DNA of 28,312 bases from Ruminococcaceae bacterium UBA7067 (GCA_002493755.1 DKZT01000008.1:1-28312); one strand, 5' to 3'; positions 12,999-21,219 are shown, numbered from the stretch's first letter. A program made the numbers and translations. Notes: generated by a model from the letters alone, not told the origin.

Positions 12999-13493
12999 AT
13001 GCTTCTCGATTTTAAGAATGTTTTTTTGAATGAGGGAGTACATCGCCTTGCCGATTATAAGCTTGATTTAAGCTCGGTTGCGGTTGACGGAGTTAACCCC
13101 ATGCCCGAGCCTGTGGCTGTGACGGCTGAGGCGGTTAATACGGCAGGAGCTGTAAGACTTATCATTAAAGCTGAATTCTTATACTCACGACCGTGTGACC
13201 GTTGCTTTTCGCTGACCAACACGAATATGTCCTTGGAATTTGAACATAATCTTGTTGTTTCCCTAAGCGGCGAAAGTAATGACGACTACATTGAAATTCC
13301 CGATTACACGCTTGATTTAGACGAGCTTGTAACAACCGATATTTTGCTGGAGCTTCCGCTGAAGTATCTGTGCAGGGAGGATTGCAGAGGCTTGTGCCAG
13401 AGCTGCGGTCAGAACCTGAACGACGGCGATTGCAAGTGCGGCAAAACGGCAGTGGATCCTCGGCTTGAGGTTCTGAAGCAATTACTAAATTAA
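12999..13493 (+). CDS. yceD: YceD/DUF177 family protein
   Basis: A 164-residue protein of the YceD (DUF177) family. This family is encoded directly upstream of rpmF in most bacteria and is linked to 23S rRNA or ribosome homeostasis. It has the internal pair PCDRC and the characteristic C-terminal cysteine cluster (CREDCRGLCQSCGQNL, then CKCG), probably a zinc site. ATG 12999 follows AAAGAGGTG. The longer frame from 12876 would run through the promoter at 12921-12949 and is rejected. The spacing to rpmF is 40 nt. Confidence 0.92.
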   Translation: MLLDFKNVFLNEGVHRLADYKLDLSSVAVDGVNPMPEPVAVTAEAVNTAGAVRLIIKAEFLYSRPCDRCFSLTNTNMSLEFEHNLVVSLSGESNDDYIEIPDYTLDLDELVTTDILLELPLKYLCREDCRGLCQSCGQNLNDGDCKCGKTAVDPRLEVLKQLLN

Positions 13494-13533
13494 ATCTGAG
13501 AATAAAACTATATTTTAAGGAGGCACCTTAGAA

Positions 13534-13716
13534 ATGGCAGTACCGAAGAATAAAACATCAAAACAGAGAAAGAATACAAGAAGATCAAATGTCTGGAAGC
13601 TTTCCGCTCCTGCTCTTGCAAAGTGCTCAAACTGCGGCGAGTACAAGCTTGCTCACAGAGTTTGCCCGAACTGCGGCTACTACAACGGCAGAGAAGTAGT
13701 TAAGAAGGAAGCTTAA
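13534..13716 (+). CDS. rpmF: 50S ribosomal protein L32
   Basis: A 60-residue L32. MAVPKNKTSKQRKNTRRS is the basic rRNA-binding start. The zinc ribbon CSNCGEYKLAHRVCPNCGYY has four cysteines (CxxC...CxxC), so this is the zinc-binding (C+) form. AAGGAGG sits 8 nt before the ATG. It ends the yceD-rpmF operon. Confidence 0.97.
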   Translation: MAVPKNKTSKQRKNTRRSNVWKLSAPALAKCSNCGEYKLAHRVCPNCGYYNGREVVKKEA

Positions 13717-13733
13717 TTATTTTTGACTCGAAG

Positions 13734-13770
13734 GCGGAGAGGAAGGCGAGATCCTCTCCGCTGTTTTTGT
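13734..13770 (+). terminator. Terminator of yceD-rpmF
   Basis: GCGGAGAGGA and TCCTCTCCGC form a perfect 10-bp stem around AGGCGAGA, followed by TGTTTTTGTT. Confidence 0.9.
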
Positions 13771-13790
13771 TGAACGGGAAAACCGTTTAA

Positions 13791-13929
13791 TTCGGAGCGA
13801 AGCGACCCTTAACTTTTCCGAAGGAAAAATTTCATATTTGCAAAGAAAATATTTCATTCGCCTTAAGGCGAATTTCATATGACCGCAGGTCATATATCAT
13901 TGCAAAGTCATTATTCAAATGACTTTGCC
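13791..13929 (+). repeat. ATTTCA-linked hairpin array, copy C
   Basis: TTCGGAGCGAAGCGACCC, then TTTTCC-GAA-GGAAAA, ATTTGCAAAGAAAAT (imperfect), TCGCC-TTAA-GGCGA and ATATGACC-GCA-GGTCATAT, joined by ATTTCAT. It ends with a large hairpin, GCAAAGTCATT-ATTCA-AATGACTTTGC, touching the AGGGAG of the next gene. The first stem (TTTTCC/GGAAAA) differs from TTTGCC/GGCAAA of copies A, B and D by paired changes. Confidence 0.85.
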
Positions 13930-13947
13930 AAGGGAGCGTATGTACAA

Positions 13948-15261
13948 ATGGCTGTATTAATAAAGTCCGTCACAAAGGGCGGACGCTGCGACAAAGCCGG
14001 TGTTATGCCCGGCGAGAGCCTGCTGACCATAAACGGCGAGGAAATTGCTGATGTGCTTGACTATCGCTTTCACCAGCTCAACAGAAGCCTCACGCTTGAA
14101 ATACGCTCTGTATCGGGCGAAACACGGCGGCTTGAAATTAAAAAGGGCGAATACGAGGAGCTGGGTCTTGAATTTGAAACCTACCTTATGGATAAACAGC
14201 ATTCCTGCCGCAACAAGTGCATATTCTGCTTTATCGACCAGCTTCCCAAGGGTATGAGAAAGAGCCTTTATTTCAAGGACGACGATTCCCGCCTTTCGTT
14301 CCTGTTCGGTAATTATGTCACGCTTACGAACATTACCGAGCACGAGATTGACAGAATAATCAAGATGCATATCAGCCCTATAAATGTGTCCGTTCACACA
14401 ACCAACCCCGAGCTTCGCTGTAAAATGCTCAACAACCGCTTTGCAGGCAAGGCTCTTGATATATTAAAACGCTTTGCAGACGGCGGAATTATGATAAACT
14501 GCCAGATAGTGTCCTGCCCAGGCATCAATGACGGGCAGGAGCTTGACAGAACGCTTGACGATTTGGAACAGCTTTTTCCGCAGGTCGAGAGCATAGCCGT
14601 CGTGCCTGTCGGACTGACAGCGCACCGAGAGGGCTTGTATCCGCTTGAATCCTACACCGAGGAAACGGCGGCGAAAACCCTTGACCAAATCGAAAAAAGG
14701 GGAGAGCAGTTCCTTAAAAAGTACGGCAGGAGAATAGTTTTCGCCTCAGACGAGTTTTATTTAAAGGCGAAAAGAGAGCTGCCCGAAGCCGATTTTTACG
14801 AGGGCTTTATGCAGCTTGAGGACGGAGTAGGACTGCTGTCCTGCCTTAAGGACGAATTTGACTTTGCGCTTGAAGAGGCACAGCCATCCGACATAAAAAG
14901 AAAGGTAACTCTCGCCTGCGGCAAGGCTCCCGAAGCATTCTTAAGGGAGCTGCTTGCGCAAATCGGCGAAAAGTTTCCGAATGTTACGGTTCAGGTTATC
15001 GGAATAGAAAACAAATTTTTCGGCGGCGAGGTTGACGTGACGGGACTTGTCACGGGCGGCGATCTGATAAAGCAGCTTAAGGGCAGAGAGCTTGGAGATG
15101 AGCTGATTATTTCAAGCTCAATGCTGCGCCGTGAGGGCGATTTGTTTTTAGACGATGTTTCGACAGACGATGTTGAACGTGAGCTTGATATAAAGCTTAC
15201 CGCCGTGCCGAATGACGGACAGGCGGTGCTTGCCGCTGTTACGGCAAGCACCGCAGAGTGA
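13948..15261 (+). CDS. PDZ and radical-SAM-like DUF512 protein
   Basis: A 437-residue protein of the DUF512 family. An N-terminal PDZ-like domain (about 1-60: IKSVTKGGRCDKAGVMPGESLLTING) is followed by a radical SAM core with the iron-sulfur motif C87-x3-C91-x2-C94 in CRNKCIFCFIDQLPKGMR. Next are DDDSRLSFLFGNYVTLTN and SVHTTNPELR, then the C-terminal DUF512 region (from about 270, FASDEFYLKA). This architecture is widespread in Clostridia, often next to der as here; its substrate is unknown to me. The start is ATG 13948, the first in-frame start after AGGGAG. The stop codon TGA lies inside an AGAGTGA heptad of the following repeat. Confidence 0.9.
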   Translation: MAVLIKSVTKGGRCDKAGVMPGESLLTINGEEIADVLDYRFHQLNRSLTLEIRSVSGETRRLEIKKGEYEELGLEFETYLMDKQHSCRNKCIFCFIDQLPKGMRKSLYFKDDDSRLSFLFGNYVTLTNITEHEIDRIIKMHISPINVSVHTTNPELRCKMLNNRFAGKALDILKRFADGGIMINCQIVSCPGINDGQELDRTLDDLEQLFPQVESIAVVPVGLTAHREGLYPLESYTEETAAKTLDQIEKRGEQFLKKYGRRIVFASDEFYLKAKRELPEADFYEGFMQLEDGVGLLSCLKDEFDFALEEAQPSDIKRKVTLACGKAPEAFLRELLAQIGEKFPNVTVQVIGIENKFFGGEVDVTGLVTGGDLIKQLKGRELGDELIISSSMLRREGDLFLDDVSTDDVERELDIKLTAVPNDGQAVLAAVTASTAE

Positions 15262-15498
15262 AGAGTGAAGAGTGGAGAGTGAAGATGTCAGCCTACAACG
15301 AGGTTGTAGGGAACAGGCAAGCTAGTTCCCTACGAGCATACAGCCACGTTGCGAATGAATACTTAAATCAAAGAGCCGCTTGCGGCGACTACCACAATGC
15401 GCCGTAAGGCGTGCTTCATTAGCGAAGCGACTTCATTCTTCATTGCGGTGCTTGCACCGCTCTGTTCTCCACTCTCCACTCTTAACTCTCAACTCTAT
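15255..15498. repeat. Composite repeat between the DUF512 gene and der
   Basis: It opens with AGAGTGAAGAGTGGAGAGTG, overlapping the upstream stop codon. It contains GTAGGGAAC-aggcaagcta-GTTCCCTAC (15306-15333), CAAAGAGCCGCTTGCGGCGA, GCCGTAAGGC, AGCGAAGCGACTTCATT and CGGTGC-TT-GCACCG. It closes with CCACTCTCCACTCTTAACTC and related heptads complementary to the opening tract. The 15395-15475 part mirrors 11858-11950. It ends 24 nt before the der start. Confidence 0.85.
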
Positions 15499-15521
15499 AA
15501 ATAAAGAAGGGATGATGCGAA

Positions 15522-16847
15522 ATGGCTAAACCGGTTATTGCTATTGTCGGCAGACCGAATGTGGGTAAATCCACGCTATTCAACAAGCTGACCGGCAAGA
15601 GAATTTCAATAGTTGACGATACACCCGGCGTTACAAGGGACAGAATCTTCGGCGAGGTCGAATGGGGCGGCAGAAAGGCTACCCTTATCGACACAGGCGG
15701 CATTGAGCCGTACTCGGACGACATAATTCTATCGCAGATGCGCCGACAGGCTGAGCTTGCCATTGACTCGGCTGACGTAATCATACTTGTAACGGACTTG
15801 CGCTCGGGCGTTGTCGCAACAGATATGGACGTTGCCGCAATGCTCCAGAAAAGCGGCAGACCCATTGTGCTGTGCGTAAATAAGTGCGACAAAATAGGCG
15901 AGCCTGAGCCTGAGTTCTACGAGTTTTACAACCTCGGCTTAGGTGACCCTGTGCAGGTTTCGTCTGTACACGGACACGGAACGGGCGATTTGCTTGAACA
16001 GGCGTTTTCGTATCTTCCCGAAAATCAGGACGATGACGATGACGGCGAGCTTATCAGCGTTGCGGTTATCGGCAAGCCGAATGTCGGCAAGTCCTCGCTT
16101 ATCAACAAAATATCGGGCGAGGAAAGATGTATAGTTTCCAACATAGCAGGCACAACGAGAGATTCAATCGACACGCTTGTTGAAAACGAGTACGGACTTT
16201 TCAACTTTATCGACACCGCAGGGCTGCGCCGCAAAAACAAGGTTGACGATAAAATCGAGCAGTACAGCGTAATAAGAGCAAAAATGGCTGTTGAACGCTG
16301 TGATGTTTGTGTTATAATGATAAATGCGGAGGACGGCTTCACCGAGCAGGACTCAAAGGTAGCAGGTCTTGCGCACGAAGCAGGCAAGGCGTGTATTATC
16401 GCCGTTAACAAGTGGGACGCCATCGAGAAAAACGACAAGACAATGAACGAGTACAAGAAAAAGCTTGACGTTGACTTTTCGTTTATGTCATACGCGCCGA
16501 TGATTTTTATTTCCGCAAAAACAGGTCAGCGGCTTGACAGGCTGTTTGAGCTTATAAAGCAGGTTGCAAATGCTCACGCAATGAGAATACGCACAGGCAA
16601 GCTCAACGAACTTCTCTCACAGGCTACGCTGAGGGTTCAGCCGCCGTCCGACAAGGGCAAGAGGTTAAAGATTTATTATATGACTCAGGCTTCAACAAAG
16701 CCGCCAACCTTTGTCTGCTTTGTCAACAATCAGGAGCTTTTCCACTTCTCATATCAGCGTTATCTTGAGAACAGAATCAGAGAAACCTTTGGTCTTGAGG
16801 GCACGCCGATAAGGTTTGTTATCAGAGAAAGAGGAGAGAATGCTTAA
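15522..16847 (+). CDS. der: Ribosome-assembly GTPase Der (EngA)
   Basis: A 441-residue protein with two tandem GTPase domains and a KH-like C-terminal domain, acting in 50S subunit maturation. G1 motifs are GRPNVGKST (10-18) and GKPNVGKSS (184-192). The switch motifs DTPGVTRDR and AGTTRDS, G3 DTGG and DTAG, and G4 NKCD and NKWD are all intact. KH domain about 350-435. GAAGGGATG precedes the ATG. der followed by plsY is a common order in Firmicutes. Confidence 0.97.
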   Translation: MAKPVIAIVGRPNVGKSTLFNKLTGKRISIVDDTPGVTRDRIFGEVEWGGRKATLIDTGGIEPYSDDIILSQMRRQAELAIDSADVIILVTDLRSGVVATDMDVAAMLQKSGRPIVLCVNKCDKIGEPEPEFYEFYNLGLGDPVQVSSVHGHGTGDLLEQAFSYLPENQDDDDDGELISVAVIGKPNVGKSSLINKISGEERCIVSNIAGTTRDSIDTLVENEYGLFNFIDTAGLRRKNKVDDKIEQYSVIRAKMAVERCDVCVIMINAEDGFTEQDSKVAGLAHEAGKACIIAVNKWDAIEKNDKTMNEYKKKLDVDFSFMSYAPMIFISAKTGQRLDRLFELIKQVANAHAMRIRTGKLNELLSQATLRVQPPSDKGKRLKIYYMTQASTKPPTFVCFVNNQELFHFSYQRYLENRIRETFGLEGTPIRFVIRERGENA

Positions 16848-16852
16848 ATTCA

Positions 16853-17165
16853 GAGTTTTGAGTTTTGAGTAAAGATGAATTTAGCAACGAGGGTTGTAGG
16901 GAACAGGCTTGCCTGTTCCGGCTCGAATTGATGAATGTTATATTCTATTCTGATTTGTTTAAAATCGCAGTAGCTGCCTTTATCCCGGAACGGTCAAGAC
17001 CGTTCCCTACGAACTAACAGCCTTGTTACGAGTAAATTTCTTAATTCAAAGAGCCGCTTGCGGCGATAACCTTAACATTTGCCGCAGGCAAATATTTCAT
17101 AGCGTAGCTATTTCATATTGCGGAGCAATATTTCACAAATCCCGTAGGGATTTATTTCATTGTAT
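16853..17165. repeat. Composite block between der and plsY: heptads, MITE-like copy 2, hairpin array D
   Basis: The 335-bp gap has no gene. It holds CAGAGTTTTGAGTTTTGAGT heptads (16853-16871) and AGATGAATTTAGCAACGAGG. The second copy of the roughly 115-bp module is at 16896-17010 (GTAGGGAACAGGCTTGCCTG to GACCGTTCCCTAC). Array D (17041-17165) follows, with GCCGC-TT-GCGGC, ATTTGCC-GCA-GGCAAAT, ATAGC-GTA-GCTAT, ATTGC-GGA-GCAAT and AAATCCC-GTA-GGGATTT linked by ATTTCA(T/C). Array D ends a few bases before the plsY ribosome binding site (AAAGGGAG, 17167-17174). Confidence 0.85.
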
Positions 17166-17182
17166 TAAAGGGAGTATTACTA

Positions 17183-17914
17183 ATGCAGGAATATTTAACA
17201 CTACTGTCAAACGGCTGGCTTCAGCTTGCGCTTACCGTTGTTATTTCATACTTGCTCGGAAGCGTCAGCTTTTCAATCATCATTACAAGAATTGTAAACA
17301 ATCACGCCGATATCCGCACAATGGGCAGCGGCAACGCAGGCTTTACGAATGTTCTGCGCTCTGTCGGCAAGGGTCCTGCCGTGTTCACAATAGTTTTTGA
17401 CTTTTTAAAGGGAGTAATCTCGGTTATAATCGGCTGGCTGCTGTTTGCAAGCATTGCAACGGTTGACGGCGGAGAGGTGCTGCAAAGCGAGATTATCTCA
17501 TACGGCAAGTTTATTGCAGGTATGTGCTGTATGCTCGGGCATATCTACCCGATTTATTTCGGCTTCAGAGGCGGCAAGGGCGTTGTCACCGTTGCGGCTA
17601 TGCTTGCCGTAGCCGACTGGAGAATTTTCCTTGCTGTACTGCTCACATTCGGAATTATCTTCCTTATCACAAAGACGATTTCAAAGGCGTCTGTCCTCTC
17701 GGCGATACTTATGCCGATATACACCTTCTGCATTACATACTTCCTTGATTATCTTCCGAGCCTCAGCGGCACAGACGGCAGTCACACCATTGTTTATCCT
17801 GTGGTTGCAACCGTATGTATGGCTCTTGTAGGACTTATCGTTGTGCTAAAGCACAAGGAGAACATAAAGAGAATTTTAAACGGCACAGAGAAGAAGATAA
17901 CGGCGAAGAAGTGA
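17183..17914 (+). CDS. plsY: Glycerol-3-phosphate acyltransferase PlsY
   Basis: A 243-residue integral membrane acyltransferase using acyl-phosphate to acylate glycerol-3-phosphate, the first step of phospholipid synthesis. Conserved loops: GSGNAGFTNVLR (48-59), DFLKG (73-77) and GHIYPIYFGFRGGKG (119-133). Five or more hydrophobic segments are seen. It is longer than the usual roughly 200 residues because of extra sequence between TM segments (about 92-105, 185-200) and a basic C-terminal tail. Its TGA overlaps the start of the next heptad repeat. Confidence 0.95.
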   Translation: MQEYLTLLSNGWLQLALTVVISYLLGSVSFSIIITRIVNNHADIRTMGSGNAGFTNVLRSVGKGPAVFTIVFDFLKGVISVIIGWLLFASIATVDGGEVLQSEIISYGKFIAGMCCMLGHIYPIYFGFRGGKGVVTVAAMLAVADWRIFLAVLLTFGIIFLITKTISKASVLSAILMPIYTFCITYFLDYLPSLSGTDGSHTIVYPVVATVCMALVGLIVVLKHKENIKRILNGTEKKITAKK

Positions 17915-18227
17915 GTTTGGAGTTTAGAGTTTGGAGTTTAGAGTTTGGAGTTTAGAATTTAGAGTTTTGAGTGAAGAGAGAAAAGTTTTGGTAGTCGCCG
18001 CAAGCGGTTCCCCTCCCTTCAAAGGGAGGCAAAACCCGTTTCTACATTCTTCGGTTCGACCCGGAACGGTCAAAACCGTTCCCTACAACCTCGTTTCAGG
18101 TAACTGCAGTTGTCGCACATTTCTTAATTCAAAGAGCAGCGAAGCTGCGACAACCATAATTATTCTTTATTCTTTTTTCTTTATTCTTTGCGGTGCTTGC
18201 ACCGCACCACTCCACTCTTCACTCTAC
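17913..18227. repeat. Composite repeat between plsY and luxS
   Basis: No gene is present. It opens with a long GAGTTTGGAGTTTAGA heptad run (17913-17970), starting at the plsY stop. It continues with GTCGCCGCAAGCGG, CTCCCTTCAAAGGGAG, CCGGAACGGTCAAAACCGTT-CCCTAC (18061-18086), CAAAGAGCAGC-GAA-GCTGC and CGGTGC-TT-GCACCG. It closes with CCACTCCACTCTTCACTCT. Opening and closing heptads are inverted relative to each other. Confidence 0.82.
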
Positions 18228-18245
18228 AAAAAAGGGGGTAAATCT

Positions 18246-18734
18246 ATGCAAAAAATAGAAAGCTTCAGAATAAACCATATTCTCCTCGACAGGGGAGTTT
18301 ATGTTTCACGAAAGGACTACGACAAAAACGGCGAGGTTATGGCGACAACCTTTGATATCCGCCTGAAAAAGCCGAACCGTGAGCCTGTAATAAATATCGC
18401 TGAAATGCATACTATGGAGCATCTCGGCGCAACCTTTCTGCGCAACCACGAAAGCTATAAAAACGAAACAATCTACTTCGGCCCTATGGGCTGCCGCACA
18501 GGCTTTTACCTGATATTAAAGGGCGATTTATCCTCAAAGGACGCACTTCCGATTGCTCGGGAAATATTCGGCTTTATGGCTGATTTTGAGGGCGAAATCC
18601 CCGGCGCAGACGCTTTTTCCTGCGGCAACTACCTTGACCAGAACTTACCTATGGCAAAATATGAAGCGAAAAAATTTCTTAATGAAACGCTTGATAATAT
18701 CACGGACAGTCAGCTTGTATATCCGGAGGGGTAA
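18246..18734 (+). CDS. luxS: S-ribosylhomocysteine lyase
   Basis: A 162-residue LuxS that cleaves S-ribosylhomocysteine to homocysteine and DPD, the autoinducer-2 precursor, within the activated methyl cycle. The metal ligands H55 and H59 are in HTMEHL, with the catalytic base E58. The catalytic cysteine C83 is in GPMGCRTGFYL and the third ligand C126 is in SCGNYL, so the set is complete. The start is ATG 18246 after GGGGG; the longer frame upstream is repeat DNA and is rejected. The next gene begins 3 nt after the stop. No pfs or metabolic partner is adjacent. Confidence 0.97.
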   Translation: MQKIESFRINHILLDRGVYVSRKDYDKNGEVMATTFDIRLKKPNREPVINIAEMHTMEHLGATFLRNHESYKNETIYFGPMGCRTGFYLILKGDLSSKDALPIAREIFGFMADFEGEIPGADAFSCGNYLDQNLPMAKYEAKKFLNETLDNITDSQLVYPEG

Positions 18735-18737
18735 TTG

Positions 18738-19886
18738 ATGAAACACTACATAAAAAAATCGGCTGTATCTGCACTTTCAATTATTACCGCGTCACTTCTG
18801 CTGCTTTGCTCCTGCTCGCAGGAGAACATACCGTCTGCCGTTGAAACCTCAGATCCGACAGAAGCACCGTCACAGGTTCAGACCGAGCCTGCAACCGATG
18901 ATGAGGTAACGGCTCAGCGCAGGGAAAGACTTAAAGCCGCAGTTGACGGCTATATGGAGCAGTACGATTTTTCCGGCTCAATCCTGATTTCGGTTGACGG
19001 CATTTCCCTTTGCGAGTATTCAAGGGGTTTTGCCGATAAGTCGAACGCTACGCCGAACACCTCAACCACTAAAATTGAGCTTGGCTCAATTACAAAGCAG
19101 TTTACTGCGGCGGCTATAATGCTTTTGCAGGAGCAGGGCAAGCTTTCGGTTTATGATACGGTTGATAAATATATCCCCGAATATGACTTCGGCGGCAATA
19201 TGACTATTGAGAATCTGCTGAATATGACCTCGGGCATACCGGATTTTCTCAATTCGATGATATATTTAAACGATATTCACGAGATTGATATGATGGAGCC
19301 GTGCAGCTTTGAGAATGTTCTGAGATTTGCAAACTCAAACGGTATAGAGTTTACACCCGGCTCATCGTTCAAATATTCAAACACGAACTATATGCTCCTG
19401 GGCGAGATTATAGCAAGGCTCAGCGGCGTAACCTATGAGCAGTTTGTTGAGAACAATATTTTAAAGCCGCTCGGTATGACAAACACAACTATGAATATGA
19501 ATGACGCGGACGCAGTCGGCTATCTCATAGACGGTAGTGAGGGCGATAAATCCGATACCACATACTTCGGTGCGGCAGGCGAGATTGCCTCCTGCACGGT
19601 AGATATGAACAAGTGGCTTAACGGCTTTGTAAACGGAAAGGTAGTAAACCAAAGCTCAATGTATCAGATGCTTAATGACAGCGGAATGGGCTACGGCTAC
19701 GGCTGGTTCATATCGCAGAACGGCTACTACTGGCACACGGGACAGTCTATGGCTTGCTACACAATGGATTTAATAAGCCTTGACTACGGCATAAACGTAA
19801 TCGTGCTGTCGAATGTTGACGATGAAAATGTAGAAACCATCTGCACCGATTTATTCAACACAACAGTCGGAACAATTTTCCAGTGA
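18738..19886 (+). CDS. Serine-hydrolase lipoprotein (beta-lactamase class C / PBP4-like fold)
   Basis: A 382-residue exported protein. A basic N-terminus and hydrophobic stretch lead to LLLLCSC, a lipoprotein-type signal with lipidation at one of the two cysteines (24 or 26). An acidic, Thr/Pro-rich spacer follows (to about 55), then a serine-hydrolase domain with S117-I-T-K120 (SxxK), Y213-S-N215 (YxN) and H333-T-G335 (third motif). It is probably a surface esterase, D-aminopeptidase or carboxypeptidase-like enzyme; true beta-lactamase activity is not implied. ATG 18738 follows GGAGGGG (18725-18731), 3 nt after luxS, so the two are co-transcribed. Confidence 0.88.
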   Translation: MKHYIKKSAVSALSIITASLLLLCSCSQENIPSAVETSDPTEAPSQVQTEPATDDEVTAQRRERLKAAVDGYMEQYDFSGSILISVDGISLCEYSRGFADKSNATPNTSTTKIELGSITKQFTAAAIMLLQEQGKLSVYDTVDKYIPEYDFGGNMTIENLLNMTSGIPDFLNSMIYLNDIHEIDMMEPCSFENVLRFANSNGIEFTPGSSFKYSNTNYMLLGEIIARLSGVTYEQFVENNILKPLGMTNTTMNMNDADAVGYLIDGSEGDKSDTTYFGAAGEIASCTVDMNKWLNGFVNGKVVNQSSMYQMLNDSGMGYGYGWFISQNGYYWHTGQSMACYTMDLISLDYGINVIVLSNVDDENVETICTDLFNTTVGTIFQ

Positions 19887-19893
19887 GGTTAAA

Positions 19894-20586
19894 ATGAAGC
19901 TATCGGTAATTATTCCTGCGGCAGGAAGCTCAAGCAGAATGAAAGCATCGCAGAGCAAACAGCTTATGAAGCTTTGCGGCGTTGAGGTGCTGGCGCACAC
20001 GGCGCTTGCCTTTGAACGCTGCGATATAGTAAGCGAGATTATAATAGTGTGCCGTGACGAGGAGAGAAGCGAGTTTGAAAGGCTGATGAAGCAGTATGAA
20101 ATCAGCAAATTCAAGTGCTTTGCGCCCGGCGGCAGGAGCAGGCAGGAGTCTGTATTCAGCGCAGTTCCGCTTGTATCACAGCAGTGCGATTATATAGCGG
20201 TTCACGACGGCGCAAGACCGCTTGTGAGCGAGAGCATAATAAGGCGAACGGCAGAAGCCGCCGAAAAATACGGAGCGGCTGCACCGGGAGTGCCTGTAAA
20301 GGACACAATAAAGGTAATAAATAACAGCGGAATAATAACGGCAACGCCGAACAGAGAAAGCCTTGCCGCAATACAGACGCCGCAGATTTTTGAAAAGCGA
20401 ATGTACCTTTCGGCTATGAAAAAGGCGCAGCAAAGCGGCAGAGAATACACAGATGACTGCGCTCTGATTGAGCAAAACGGCGGCGAGGTGTTCGTAAGCG
20501 AGGGCAGCTATGATAATATTAAAATCACAACCGCACAGGATATTCCTCTTGCGGAGAGGCTGATGGAGGGGTTAAAATGCGAATAG
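19894..20586 (+). CDS. ispD: 2-C-methyl-D-erythritol 4-phosphate cytidylyltransferase
   Basis: A 230-residue enzyme of the MEP isoprenoid pathway that makes CDP-methylerythritol. The nucleotide-binding start PAAGSSSRM with R15 and K22, the AVHDGARPLVS motif (about 109-119) and the C-terminal NIKITTAQDIPLAE segment are present. The start is ATG 19894, 7 nt after the lipoprotein stop, with GAGG at 19885-19888. It overlaps ispF by 10 nt. Confidence 0.96.
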   Translation: MKLSVIIPAAGSSSRMKASQSKQLMKLCGVEVLAHTALAFERCDIVSEIIIVCRDEERSEFERLMKQYEISKFKCFAPGGRSRQESVFSAVPLVSQQCDYIAVHDGARPLVSESIIRRTAEAAEKYGAAAPGVPVKDTIKVINNSGIITATPNRESLAAIQTPQIFEKRMYLSAMKKAQQSGREYTDDCALIEQNGGEVFVSEGSYDNIKITTAQDIPLAERLMEGLKCE

Positions 20587-21044
20587 GTCACGGCTATGAC
20601 GTACACCGTCTTGTTGAGGGCAGAAAGCTGATTTTAGGCGGAGTTGAAATTCCGTTTGAGCTTGGTTTGCTCGGACACTCAGACGCAGACGTACTGCTTC
20701 ACGCAGTGAGCGACGCTCTGCTTGGTGCGGCAGCTCTCGGCGATATAGGCAGGCACTTCCCCGACACCGACCCGAAATATAAGGGTGCCGACAGTGTGAA
20801 GCTGCTTGAAAGAGTGGTTGAGCTGCTCGGCGAAAAAGGCTTCAGTGTCAACAACATAGACTGCACAGTGATAGCGCAGAAGCCGAAGCTTGCGCCGTAT
20901 ATCGCGCAGATGAAGAGCAATATTGCAGGAGTATGCGGAATAGACAGCGACCGCGTGAATGTAAAGGCGACAACCGAGGAAAAGCTTGGCTTTACGGGCA
21001 GTCTTGAGGGCATATCGGCTCACGCCGTTTGTACTATTGAGTAA
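20577..21044 (+). CDS. ispF: 2-C-methyl-D-erythritol 2,4-cyclodiphosphate synthase
   Basis: A 155-residue IspF of the MEP pathway. The metal ligands D8, H10 (GYDVHR) and H42 (HSDADVLLHAVSD) are all present, with the GDIGRHFPDTDPKYKGADS loop and the C-terminal TTEEKLGFTGSLEGI. It starts inside ispD (10-nt overlap), indicating translational coupling, and forms the usual ispDF pair. Confidence 0.97.
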   Translation: MRIGHGYDVHRLVEGRKLILGGVEIPFELGLLGHSDADVLLHAVSDALLGAAALGDIGRHFPDTDPKYKGADSVKLLERVVELLGEKGFSVNNIDCTVIAQKPKLAPYIAQMKSNIAGVCGIDSDRVNVKATTEEKLGFTGSLEGISAHAVCTIE

Positions 21045-21106
21045 TCGACAGGAATTTACAGTGTTTTTACTTTTAGTGAGATATAATAAAATCGGGTTAT
21101 CTCTTC

Positions 21107-21158
21107 AACTCAAAACTCAAAACTCTAAACTCTAAACTCTAAACTCCAAACTCTAAAC
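21107..21158. repeat. Heptad tract AACTCTA/AACTCAA
   Basis: Seven tandem 7-bp units (AACTCAA, AACTCTA and AACTCCA variants) on the ispF side of smpB. This is the pyrimidine-side version of the heptads that flank the composite repeats elsewhere. It stands alone here, just before the smpB promoter. Confidence 0.9.
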
Positions 21159-21168
21159 TGATTTCCAT

Positions 21169-21197
21169 TTGACACGTCAAATAAATTGTGATAAAAT
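21169..21197 (+). promoter_or_regulatory. Sigma-A promoter of smpB
   Basis: TTGACA (21169-21174), a 17-bp spacer and TAAAAT (21192-21197). It lies 22 nt before the smpB start, so the leader would be short, with CGGAGG as ribosome binding site. Confidence 0.85.
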
Positions 21198-21219
21198 CTT
21201 TTCGTTCGGAGGCGATGAA

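Noticed and set aside
17913..17970. Regularly spaced short repeats as a possible CRISPR array
   Set aside because: The units are 7 bp, contiguous and degenerate, with no unique spacers and no cas genes nearby.
17931..18245. A 105-residue N-terminal extension of luxS
   Set aside because: It translates the intergenic repeat. LuxS of normal length starts at 18246 with a ribosome binding site and complete active-site numbering.
18738..19886. Calling the lipoprotein an antibiotic-resistance beta-lactamase
   Set aside because: SxxK, YxN and HTG are shared by many class C-fold esterases and peptidases. The lipoprotein anchor and context give no support for resistance.
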